DNA of 44,596 nt from GWF2-30-66 sp042576225 (GTDB lineage: Bacteria; Babelota; Babeliae; Babelales; Vermiphilaceae), in assembly GCA_042576225.1 (NCBI GenBank), contig JBHPCA010000006.1:1-44596 (forward strand). The letters run 5' to 3'. Both the position numbers and the translations under genes were made by a program. This document shows positions 25,609 through 33,284 of the stretch, in pieces. Each line of letters starts with the position of its first letter. Positions within the stretch are counted from its first letter, which is position 1. A model generated the notes under the pieces. The model was not told the origin of the DNA. It saw only the letters and a program-made list of their open reading frames with translations, and searched no databases.

Positions 25609-26676
25609 TTATAATAGGTTTGATAAAACAAAAAGTATCATCTGAGTATGGTATGGCTCGTTAAATATTTGGCTTTTCTCTACCTTTTTAAGTTTTTCGT
25701 GAAGCTTTTTAAAGAAGATCTTCGATTTAAAAGATTTGTTGTCTCGTATTGCTTTGTTGAGCGCAAATCGAACCAGAAATTCAAACACATCTTTATTTTT
25801 TCTATTTTTTAAAACAAAGGCAAGTCTTTTATCACCCTTTAGGTTTTCATATGTTTCAACCAGATCAAAATACTTTTTGATATTTTTGGCTACTATTATT
25901 TTATATTTTTTGCTTATCTTAGGACCATTTTGCAATAATAATTTCACCATCTCTAAGTTGTTATTTTTACAAGCCCAATAAAGTGGGGTTTTGCCCTTAG
26001 AATCACCTAAATTAGGTGCTTTATTAATAGATTTATTAGCACCTTTTTCAATTAAATATTTCACTATATCAAAGTTGTTATTTTTACAAGCCTTATAAAG
26101 TGGGGTCTCGCCAAACGGTCCACAAACCAGATTAACGTTAGCACCACTTTCAACAAGCAATTTAACCTTCCCTAATTTATTTTTATCCACGGCAAAGAAA
26201 AGTGGAGTAAGGTTAGCACAAGCTTTGTTGATAGATTTTCTAACATCTTTTTGTAATAAATATTCCACTATCTTGAATTTCTTATTATAGAAAGCAAACC
26301 AAAGTGGGGTTATGTCTTCTATATTAGTTTTATTAACATCAACCTTTTCTTTTTCAACAAGCCTCTTAACTTCTTTTAAATCGCCTTTTTCAATAGCATT
26401 AAAAATTTCTTGGGCATACTTTTTAGCACCTTTTTGTAATAAATATATCATTATCCTGAATTTACGATTACACTTAGCAAACCAAACTGGGGTTTTGCCT
26501 TCTATATTAAGTTTGTTAACATCAACTTTTTTTTCTTCGACAAGTCTCTTGACCTCTTTTAAATCGCCTTTTTTAATAGCAGCAAAAATATCGCCTTCGG
26601 CGAGCGATAATGAGCTTATAAATAGGGTTGCTAGTAAAACTGCGAGAGTTAGTGGTTTTTTGAGAATCGATTTCAT
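25609..26676 (-). CDS. Secreted ankyrin-repeat protein (copy B)
   Basis: The 355-residue product has a typical signal peptide ending near SLSLA (residue 26), then six or so ankyrin repeats of about 33-36 residues (for example GETPLYKACKNNNFDIVKYL and GKTPLYWACKNNNLEMVKLL). It ends in a roughly 110-residue helical domain with EFLVRFALNKAI and FFKKLHEKL. Ankyrin repeats bind partner proteins; secreted ones in host-associated bacteria often act in the host, but that is inference. The signal peptide and the upstream 160 bases are nearly identical to those of copy A, so the two arose by recent tandem duplication. An AAGGAG site precedes ATG 26676. No terminator is obvious before ftsW. Confidence 0.85.
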   Translation of the reverse strand: MKSILKKPLTLAVLLATLFISSLSLAEGDIFAAIKKGDLKEVKRLVEEKKVDVNKLNIEGKTPVWFAKCNRKFRIMIYLLQKGAKKYAQEIFNAIEKGDLKEVKRLVEKEKVDVNKTNIEDITPLWFAFYNKKFKIVEYLLQKDVRKSINKACANLTPLFFAVDKNKLGKVKLLVESGANVNLVCGPFGETPLYKACKNNNFDIVKYLIEKGANKSINKAPNLGDSKGKTPLYWACKNNNLEMVKLLLQNGPKISKKYKIIVAKNIKKYFDLVETYENLKGDKRLAFVLKNRKNKDVFEFLVRFALNKAIRDNKSFKSKIFFKKLHEKLKKVEKSQIFNEPYHTQMILFVLSNLL

Positions 26677-26830
26677 GATTTCTCCTTATTTTTATATAAC
26701 AAAGTTATATTTCTTACTTATATGCTTAAATACACTCATTAAATCTATGCTTGTTCTCAATACTAATTATAAATATTTTGGCAAAGAGAAGTCCAGTCTA
26801 TTTGTAATTTTGCTTCGATATGCTCTTTAG
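26607..26830 (-). repeat. Duplicated promoter/signal-peptide segment, copy B
   Basis: This 224-base stretch matches 28211-28434 with about eight substitutions and no gaps by eye. It covers the first codons of the ankyrin gene and its upstream region. It contains the palindrome ATATAAC-AAA-GTTATAT (26694-26710) just before the ribosome site. Confidence 0.9.
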
Positions 26831-26970
26831 GCGCGCTCTTTAGTTGTTTAAAAAAATATTCTGTGGGCGCTAGATAAGCAAATAGTTGATTTTTGCGGTG
26901 TTAAGGGGAAATTTTATGGAAAAAAGGGGATTTTGTATGGCAGAAGGGTGTTCTGGTTGTTTTGGGGTGC

Positions 26971-27064
26971 TTTTTCGCTGGGATCACTTACTCTCTTGGG
27001 TATCTGCAAAACAATCTCTTTAAAGCGCTCTCCGCGGGCCTGGTAGTCCTTAAAAAGATCAAAA
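26971..27064 (-). pseudogene. Fragment of the murD 3' end left by duplication
   Basis: These 94 bases match the last codons and stop region of murD (28528-28619) with about four substitutions and a 2-base insertion that shifts the frame at the old stop. There is no start or upstream murD sequence. It marks the breakpoint of the tandem duplication that produced the two ankyrin genes. The rest of the 503-base gap (26677-27179) holds the duplicated promoter segment, a hairpin at 27070-27111 and unmatched AT-rich sequence. Confidence 0.88.
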
Positions 27065-27069
27065 TAAAT

Positions 27070-27111
27070 CGAGCACAGTCAAGAGACGTTTCAGCACCTC
27101 TTGACTACTCG
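27070..27111 (-). terminator. Hairpin downstream of ankyrin copy A
   Basis: AGTCAAGAG/CTCTTGACT is a perfect 9-bp stem, extended by CGAG/CTCG beyond small bulges, with a 12-base loop. On the minus strand it is followed by ATTTATTTT. It could end the copy A transcript. Confidence 0.6.
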
Positions 27112-27179
27112 AATGTTCAATTTTTGTTTGAACAGTTTTATGTACAGATTCCGTGCGAGTTGTTTGTTTCCACTCTCTG

Positions 27180-28280
27180 TTATTTAGAAAATTTTATAAT
27201 AATATCTTCTGGGAATATCTTTTTCTTTTTTTGAAAACGTTTTATCAATTCAAACTTTTTTTCGTCAAAGGAAAAGTAATTTTTTTTGTTTTTCACAACT
27301 TTATCAATAAAATAAAGAATATCATCTCTGTATGGCTCATGAAATATTTGTACTAACTTTTTCTTATCAAGTTTTTTGTAAAGTTTTTTGAAGAAATCCA
27401 ATGGCTTATTAGATTTGCTTTGTATCGCTTGGCCAAATGCAAATCGAACCAGAAATGCAAACGCATCTTTATCTTTTTTATCTTTTCTTTTTTCTAAAAT
27501 AAAATCAAGCTTCTTATTGCTTTTTAGGCTTTCATATTTTTCAACCAGGTCAAAATACTTTTTTATTTTTGGTTTCTCTGTAGCCTCTTCTTTAGACTTA
27601 CTATCTACCTTGGCGTCATTTTTCAATAATAATTTGACTATCTCTAAGTTATTATGCCAACAAGCCCAATAAAGTGGGGTTCTGCCATATTTATCAGTAG
27701 CTTTATTGATGGATTTATTAGCGCTATTTTTCAATAATAATCTGACTATCTCTAAGTTGTCATTATAACAAGCCCAATAAAGTGGGGTTTTGCCATAAGA
27801 AGCTTTATTAATGGATTCTTTATTAGCGCCATTTAGCAACAATAATTTCATCATCTCTAAGTTATTATGATAACAAGCCCAATAAAGTGGGGTTTCGCCA
27901 TAAGAAGCTTTATTAATGGATTCTTTAGCGCCATTTTTCAATAATAATCTGACTATCTCTAAGTTGTCATTATAACAAGCCCAATAAAGTGGGGTTTTGC
28001 CATAAGAAGCTTTGTTGATGGATTTATTAGCGCCATTTTTGAGTAAATATTTCACCATTTCAAAGTTGCCCTTACGACAAGCCCAATAAAGTGGGTTTTT
28101 GTCAAAAAAATCAACTTTGTTGACATCAACCTTTTCTTCTTCGATAAGCCTCTTAACTTCTTTTAAATTGCCTTTTTTGATAGCCACAAAAATGTTGTTT
28201 ACTGCAAGGGATAATGAACTTGCAAATAGGGTTGCTAGTAAAACTGCGAGAGTTAGTGGTTTTTTGAGAATCGATTTCAT
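27180..28280 (-). CDS. Secreted ankyrin-repeat protein (copy A)
   Basis: The 366-residue protein has the same signal peptide as copy B (MKSILKKPLTLAVLLATLF, cleavage near SLSLA). About six ankyrin repeats follow; the central ones are almost identical in sequence (GKTPLYWACYNDNLEIVRLL recurs), and their DNA repeats with periods of 102-108 bases. The C-terminal helical domain (AFLVRFAFGQAI, DFFKKLYKKL, QIFHEPYRDDIL) is shared with copy B. It starts 260 bases downstream of murD on the same strand, in the place where ftsW would be expected. An AAGGAG site precedes ATG 28280. Its partner and target compartment are unknown. Confidence 0.87.
   Translation of the reverse strand: MKSILKKPLTLAVLLATLFASSLSLAVNNIFVAIKKGNLKEVKRLIEEEKVDVNKVDFFDKNPLYWACRKGNFEMVKYLLKNGANKSINKASYGKTPLYWACYNDNLEIVRLLLKNGAKESINKASYGETPLYWACYHNNLEMMKLLLLNGANKESINKASYGKTPLYWACYNDNLEIVRLLLKNSANKSINKATDKYGRTPLYWACWHNNLEIVKLLLKNDAKVDSKSKEEATEKPKIKKYFDLVEKYESLKSNKKLDFILEKRKDKKDKDAFAFLVRFAFGQAIQSKSNKPLDFFKKLYKKLDKKKLVQIFHEPYRDDILYFIDKVVKNKKNYFSFDEKKFELIKRFQKKKKIFPEDIIIKFSK
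27640..28100 (-). repeat. Near-identical ankyrin-coding tandem repeats
   Basis: The marker CAAGCCCAATAAAGTGG occurs at 27661, 27769, 27874, 27976 and 28078, giving periods of 108, 105, 102 and 102 bases. All are multiples of three. The near-identity at DNA level points to recent unit duplication or gene conversion. Confidence 0.85.
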
Positions 28281-28434
28281 GATTTCTCCTTATTTTTATA
28301 TAACAAAGTTATATTTCTTACTTATATGCTTAAATACACTCATTAAATCTATGCTTGTTCTCAATACTAACTATAAAAATTTTGGCAAAGAAAAGTCCAG
28401 CCTATTTGTAATTTTGCTTCGATATGCACTTTAG
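28211..28434 (-). repeat. Duplicated promoter/signal-peptide segment, copy A
   Basis: Partner of 26607-26830. The palindrome ATATAAC-AAA-GTTATAT is at 28298-28314. Conservation of the upstream region suggests that both ankyrin genes keep the same promoter. The gap 28281-28540 holds nothing else recognisable. Confidence 0.9.
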
Positions 28435-28540
28435 GTTGGGGATTTTGTTTTTGAAAAAAGCTATCTGAGAACCTTGTTGGAGCGGCTTGCAGGGTAGTGC
28501 TTGGCCGAAAACCACCTCCTCTCGCTATTTTTCGCTGGGA

Positions 28541-30103
28541 TCACTTACTCTTAGGTATCTGCAAAACAATCTCTTTAAAGCGCTCTCCGCGGGCCTGATA
28601 GTCCTGAAAAAGGTCAAAACTGGAGCCAGCAGGCGAAAGGAGTATTATGTCGCCTTTTGTAGCTTGTGCAAAGGCTGCTTTGATTGTTTTCTCCAGAGTA
28701 TCGAAAGATTTGCAGCCTACTTCTTCTTTTTGGCACATGTTTCTTAAGATTTGTGCTTCTTTACCAAAACTTATTATTTGTTTTGTGTAATCTTTTATTT
28801 CTTTTATAAGTGGTGCTCTGTCTACGCCTTTACTTAAACCGCCCAAGAGTAGAATTATATTAGAATTATTATCTTTTTCGCTATGCAGTTTTTTAATTGC
28901 GGCCAATGTAGATGCGCCAGTTGTTGCTTTAGAGTCGTTGTAAAACGTTACTCCCTCGATGGTCGCAATTTTTTCTAATCTGTGCGCCAGGTGTTTATTG
29001 TAAGTTTCGTTTATATTAATTTTTTGGGAGAAGACTAAGTCTGATAACACTTTTCTTTTGTAAACTTTTAAGCCAAGAATATACATAGAAGAAAACAAAA
29101 TTAACAAGTTTTCTCGAAAAGTAAATTGGGCCCACTCACCCCATTGCCCCACATTCCCTATTGTGCTCACAACTTCACTAGTATCAAGACCAGATCCATA
29201 AGAAGTGTTTTTCACCTGAACTATTTTTATACTTTTTACACTGTTGCTGTCTAAGTAAAATAACACAGTCTCTGGATCAAGTATTTGCAACTCTTTTTGT
29301 GTAGGCTTATGTTCACTAAAAAAATAAAGCTTACCAGTGTTTCCAGTATTACAAGTGTTACTGGTGTTACTAAGAATATTATGTGCTTTTAATTCTTTTA
29401 TTATGTTAAATGGCAAAAGGGCGCAACTTTGATTTGCAATTATGTTTGCCTTGGCCAAAAAGTATGACTCCATATCACAGTGTCTATCTAAATGGTTTGG
29501 GTAAAAGTTTGTCCAGATTGCCAAATCAGGCGCAAAGTTTTTGCTGTTTTCCAGCTGGAAGCTTGATAGTTCAAAAAGAGCAAGTTCTGGGGTGTTTTTT
29601 TTGGGGGATGTATCAATAAATATATCAAGTAAAGGGGTGCCAATATTGCCTCCGGTCCACACATTTACATCTTGTAATTTTAGTATCTGGTCAAGCAAAG
29701 AGACAATAGTGGTTTTGCCTACCGATCCGGTGACGCCTATAACAGGCATTTTTGGCGTTATTTTATTTATTTCTTCTTGGAACAAATAAAGTTCTGAAAT
29801 AAATTTGTGTTTATGCTTTTTATAATTTTTTTCATATGGGTTTATATCTATTCCGGGACTGGGTACTATTATATCGTTATGTTCCAAAAATGCGGCAATA
29901 GTATCGCTTGTATGTGTATAATGCGTATACTTTATATTATTTTTTTCTAAGAATTCCAACTCTTGATCTGTAAGCTTACGTTGGTCCAATATTTCAAGCT
30001 TTATATCTTCGCAATTTATACTTTTATCTATAAAATATCTAATAATAGATTTGCCTACTTTGCCAAATCCCCAGATGCCTATTTTTTTATTTTTTATACC
30101 CAC
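28541..30103 (-). CDS. murD: UDP-N-acetylmuramoylalanine--D-glutamate ligase
   Basis: MurD adds D-glutamate to UDP-MurNAc-L-Ala in cytoplasmic peptidoglycan precursor synthesis. The 520-residue chain shows an N-terminal Rossmann-like start (KIGIWGFGKVGKS), SPGI (82-85), the Mur-ligase P-loop GVTGSVGKTT (123-132), LELSSFQLE-type FELSSFQLE, TNFYPNHLDRH, FYNDSKATT, LLLGGLSKGVD and the C-terminal LLSPAGSSFDLFQDYQARGERF. It is longer than most homologues, partly through an inserted region containing a 9-bp tandem repeat (29333-29368) coding SNTSNTCNTGNT. Start GTG 30103 has a GAGG site seven bases upstream. A copy of its last 90 or so bases lies at 26971. Confidence 0.94.
   Translation of the reverse strand: MGIKNKKIGIWGFGKVGKSIIRYFIDKSINCEDIKLEILDQRKLTDQELEFLEKNNIKYTHYTHTSDTIAAFLEHNDIIVPSPGIDINPYEKNYKKHKHKFISELYLFQEEINKITPKMPVIGVTGSVGKTTIVSLLDQILKLQDVNVWTGGNIGTPLLDIFIDTSPKKNTPELALFELSSFQLENSKNFAPDLAIWTNFYPNHLDRHCDMESYFLAKANIIANQSCALLPFNIIKELKAHNILSNTSNTCNTGNTGKLYFFSEHKPTQKELQILDPETVLFYLDSNSVKSIKIVQVKNTSYGSGLDTSEVVSTIGNVGQWGEWAQFTFRENLLILFSSMYILGLKVYKRKVLSDLVFSQKININETYNKHLAHRLEKIATIEGVTFYNDSKATTGASTLAAIKKLHSEKDNNSNIILLLGGLSKGVDRAPLIKEIKDYTKQIISFGKEAQILRNMCQKEEVGCKSFDTLEKTIKAAFAQATKGDIILLSPAGSSFDLFQDYQARGERFKEIVLQIPKSK
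29333..29368 (-). repeat. 9-bp in-frame tandem repeat in murD
   Basis: Four 9-bp units (ACCAGTGTT, TCCAGTATT, ACAAGTGTT, ACTGGTGTT on the plus strand) code an Asn/Thr-rich loop in an otherwise conserved enzyme. Confidence 0.8.
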
Positions 30104-30178
30104 ACGAGTTCCTCTTTATTTTTAATATTCTTTATTTATATTCACTATTTGTGTATTTTTGCCCTTAAAAGTGTGTTT

Positions 30179-30208
30179 TTGACCTGTTTTCTAGCAAAAG
30201 TTTACTAT
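30179..30208 (+). promoter_or_regulatory. Candidate promoter for ileS
   Basis: TTGACC (30179-30184) and TACTAT (30203-30208) are separated by 18 bases. Further TATACT and TATAAT hexamers lie just downstream, so the exact -10 is uncertain. Confidence 0.4.
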
Positions 30209-30279
30209 AAAAAGTATACTATAGAAGTATAATTACCGGTATGTTTTTGGGGGGAATAAGTTTATAAAGGGTGTTTATT

Positions 30280-33225
30280 ATGGCTGAAAACCAAGAGAAA
30301 GATAAAAAAGAAAATAAAGCGAGCTTTAAAGATACGCTTAACTTGCCAACAACAGATTTTCCTATTAGACCAAACGCAAAAGAAAATGATCCTAAAATGC
30401 TTGAGCGTTGGGAAAGTGAGGATATATGCAGAAAAACATTTGACAGTCATAAGGGGCGAGAAAAATTTATTTTGCATGATGGCCCACCGTATGCCAATGG
30501 GCATTTGCATCTAGGGCATGCGTACAACAAAATATTAAAAGACATTGTGACTAAATCACAGCGAATGATGGGAAAACATGTTCCGGTAACCCCAGGTTGG
30601 GATTGTCATGGGTTGCCTATTGAGCTTAATGTTACAAAAGAAAATCCTGGTCTTTCAAAAAAAGAATTAAAAACCAAGTGTCGAGAGTATGCGCAAAAGT
30701 GGGTAGATATACAAAGACGAGAGTTTGAAAAATTAGGCGTATTTATGGATTGGAATAGACCATACCTGACTATGAATTATGGGTATGAGGCATCTATTAT
30801 ACGTGCATTTGGAAAATTTGTTGCAGATGGATACATAGAACGGAAAAATAAAACCGTTGCATGGTGCCATTCATGTGAGACTGTATTGGCGACAGCTGAA
30901 ATAGAGTATAAAGAACGAAAAGATCCGTCTGTATATGTTCAGTTCCCATTGGATGAGATTACTTCAAAAAAATTATTCCCAGATATTGTAAGTAATAAAA
31001 CTGGTGAAATAAGTTTGCTTATATGGACAACTACTCCGTGGACGTTGCCATTAAACCGGGCTGTTATTGTAAAGCCAAAAGAAAAATATGTCATACTTAA
31101 TATTAAAGATAAATATGTGATAGTGGGCAAATCATTGGCAGAAAAATTATGTGCCAAAATCCAACAGGCGTGCGATATTGTGCATGAATTTGACTCAGAC
31201 ATATTATCTGGAGTAAAAGTTAATCACCCATTTGTGCCGAACTTACAAGTACCAATAATCTTTGATCCATTTGTTGCAATGGACGAAGGGACTGCATGTG
31301 TACACTGTGCCCCTGGGTGTGGGCCTGAAGATTATAATATTGCGCTGAAAAATAATCTGGAAATATTTTCGCCACTTGGATCAGATGGAAAGTACACAGA
31401 TGGGATTGAACCAAAAGAACTTGCTGGCATGCATGTTGATGATGGACAAATCTGGGTTATAAGAAAATTGGCAGAACTGGATAAAATGCTTTATAAAGCA
31501 AGCATGCGACACTCGTACCCACATTGTTGGAGATGTCGCAAGGGGTTAATGTTTAGGGCAACAAAACAATGGTTTTGCGATTTATCACATAATGATTTAA
31601 AGCAAAGAGCCGTTAAGGCATGTGATGCAATTGGGGCATTGCCAGAAAAATCTATAAATAGGTTGAAAGCAACTATAGAAAGTAGGCTTGAGTGGTGTCT
31701 TTCTCGGCAACGAGTATGGGGTGTGCCAATTGTTGCATTAATTTGTAACAAGTGTGATACATCATTTGCAAATCAAGCATTTATAGATAATGTTGCTAAA
31801 CAAGTGGAAGAAAAAGGGGTAGAATATTGGGATGAGGTAAAAATAGACGATATAATCCCCCCAGATATTACGTGTGAGAAATGCGGGCATCGTAATTTCT
31901 CAAAAGAGACTGATATTTTAGATGTATGGTTTGATGCGGGTGTAAGTCATTATGCAGTGCTAAGCAAACGAAAAGATTTGGGCTATCCGGCTGATTTATA
32001 TCTTGAGGGAAAAGATCAACATCGAGGTTGGTTCCAAAGTTCTTTACTCACTAGTTTAGTACTACAAAAAGTACCGTGTATGAAGTTTATTGTGACACAC
32101 GGTTTTACTGTTGATAAAAAGGGCAGAAAAATGTCCAAGTCTTTGGGCAATGTAGTAGCACCACAAGAGCTTATTGATAAATTAGGTACAGATGGGTTAA
32201 GACTCTGGGTTTCAAGCATAGACTGTCAGGGTGAAGCAATAGTTTCAGATGCGCTACTTAAAAACGTGCAAGAAGTATTTAGAAAAATAAGAAATACGGC
32301 ACGATTTTTACTTTCTAATTTGTACGACTTTGACATAAAACATGATGCGATAGATTTAGACAAAATGCTACTCATAGACAAGCATGCACTTGAAGAGTTA
32401 TATAAGTTTAACAAAGACATAATAATTAGTTATGACAATTTTGATTTTACTGCCGTGTTTCATAAATTGGCAGATTACACTTCAGTTGAGCTTAGCTCTT
32501 TTTATTTAGATATTATCAAAGACAGACTTTATGTAGAAAAATCTGACGGCAGACTTAGAAGATCAGCGCAGACAGCATGCTGGTATATTCTAGATACGCT
32601 TACAAGATTGATTGCCCCAGTACTTTCTTTTACAGCTGAGCAAATATCAGACAACTACCAAAAAGACAAAAAAGAGTCTATACATTTGCAAGATTTCTCT
32701 GCTTTACATGTTCTGTGGGATAAACTTTGTGACACAACAAAAGAAAAAGAGTCGCCAGCCTTGCAAGCTTACACGCAAGGGTACTGTGAAACAAAAGAGG
32801 CACTTGATTTAATGCAAAATATTGCGGCAAAAGAAGAAATTTGGGACGTGATTAGGGATATCAGGTCAGCAGTGCTCAAAGCAATAGAAACGCAACGGGA
32901 GAAACAGGTTATGCGTCACTCTCTTGAGGCAAGCGTTACAGTCTATTTTGATCTTAATGACGTGCGTTTATCTAAACTACATGAATTTTATGACATGCTA
33001 GACAAATGCAATCAAGATGTCATAAGCTTTTTTAAAGAATTTATGATTGTGTCAGAATTTAAAATAGCAGAAGACGATTTGGGCCTTGAATATTCTGGTT
33101 TAGATGGTATGTCCATAAAGGTTACAAAAGCGCCGGGAGATAAATGTCCTAGATGCTGGAATTGGAGTGTTACTGACCATGAACATAAGTTGTGTCCTAG
33201 ATGTCAAGGTGTTTTAAAAAAATAA
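30280..33225 (+). CDS. ileS: Isoleucyl-tRNA synthetase
   Basis: IleRS charges tRNA-Ile with isoleucine in the cytoplasm. The protein has the class I HIGH motif as HLGH within DGPPYANGHLHLGHAYNK, an inserted editing domain (WTTTPWTLPLNRAVIV, then DEGTACVHCAPGCGPEDY), the KMSKS motif in GRKMSKSLGNVV, and a C-terminal zinc-binding segment CPRCWNWS...LCPRCQG. All domains are present, at a length (981 residues) usual for the bacterial type. I choose ATG 30280, eight bases after AAAGGG; a GTG at 30271 overlaps that site. It ends at a bidirectional terminator shared with the convergent gene. Confidence 0.97.
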   Translation: MAENQEKDKKENKASFKDTLNLPTTDFPIRPNAKENDPKMLERWESEDICRKTFDSHKGREKFILHDGPPYANGHLHLGHAYNKILKDIVTKSQRMMGKHVPVTPGWDCHGLPIELNVTKENPGLSKKELKTKCREYAQKWVDIQRREFEKLGVFMDWNRPYLTMNYGYEASIIRAFGKFVADGYIERKNKTVAWCHSCETVLATAEIEYKERKDPSVYVQFPLDEITSKKLFPDIVSNKTGEISLLIWTTTPWTLPLNRAVIVKPKEKYVILNIKDKYVIVGKSLAEKLCAKIQQACDIVHEFDSDILSGVKVNHPFVPNLQVPIIFDPFVAMDEGTACVHCAPGCGPEDYNIALKNNLEIFSPLGSDGKYTDGIEPKELAGMHVDDGQIWVIRKLAELDKMLYKASMRHSYPHCWRCRKGLMFRATKQWFCDLSHNDLKQRAVKACDAIGALPEKSINRLKATIESRLEWCLSRQRVWGVPIVALICNKCDTSFANQAFIDNVAKQVEEKGVEYWDEVKIDDIIPPDITCEKCGHRNFSKETDILDVWFDAGVSHYAVLSKRKDLGYPADLYLEGKDQHRGWFQSSLLTSLVLQKVPCMKFIVTHGFTVDKKGRKMSKSLGNVVAPQELIDKLGTDGLRLWVSSIDCQGEAIVSDALLKNVQEVFRKIRNTARFLLSNLYDFDIKHDAIDLDKMLLIDKHALEELYKFNKDIIISYDNFDFTAVFHKLADYTSVELSSFYLDIIKDRLYVEKSDGRLRRSAQTACWYILDTLTRLIAPVLSFTAEQISDNYQKDKKESIHLQDFSALHVLWDKLCDTTKEKESPALQAYTQGYCETKEALDLMQNIAAKEEIWDVIRDIRSAVLKAIETQREKQVMRHSLEASVTVYFDLNDVRLSKLHEFYDMLDKCNQDVISFFKEFMIVSEFKIAEDDLGLEYSGLDGMSIKVTKAPGDKCPRCWNWSVTDHEHKLCPRCQGVLKK

Positions 33226-33230
33226 GAATA

Positions 33231-33266
33231 AAAAAAGGGCCGGGTAAATTCCCGGCCCCTTTTTTA
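33231..33266. terminator. Bidirectional terminator between ileS and the coiled-coil gene
   Basis: A perfect 8-bp stem, GGGCCGGG/CCCGGCCC, with a 6-base loop, is flanked by an A run on the left and a T run on the right, so it can end both converging transcripts. Confidence 0.92.
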
Positions 33267-33284
33267 TTCTATTTTTTTCTTTAT

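Noticed and set aside
26312..26830. A 172-codon plus-strand open frame, repeated at 28099-28434
   Set aside because: It is the reverse strand of the ankyrin genes and their shared promoter; the duplication explains the similarity.
27640..28100. CRISPR-like array
   Set aside because: The regular 102-108 base periodicity is coding DNA for ankyrin repeats with no unique spacers.
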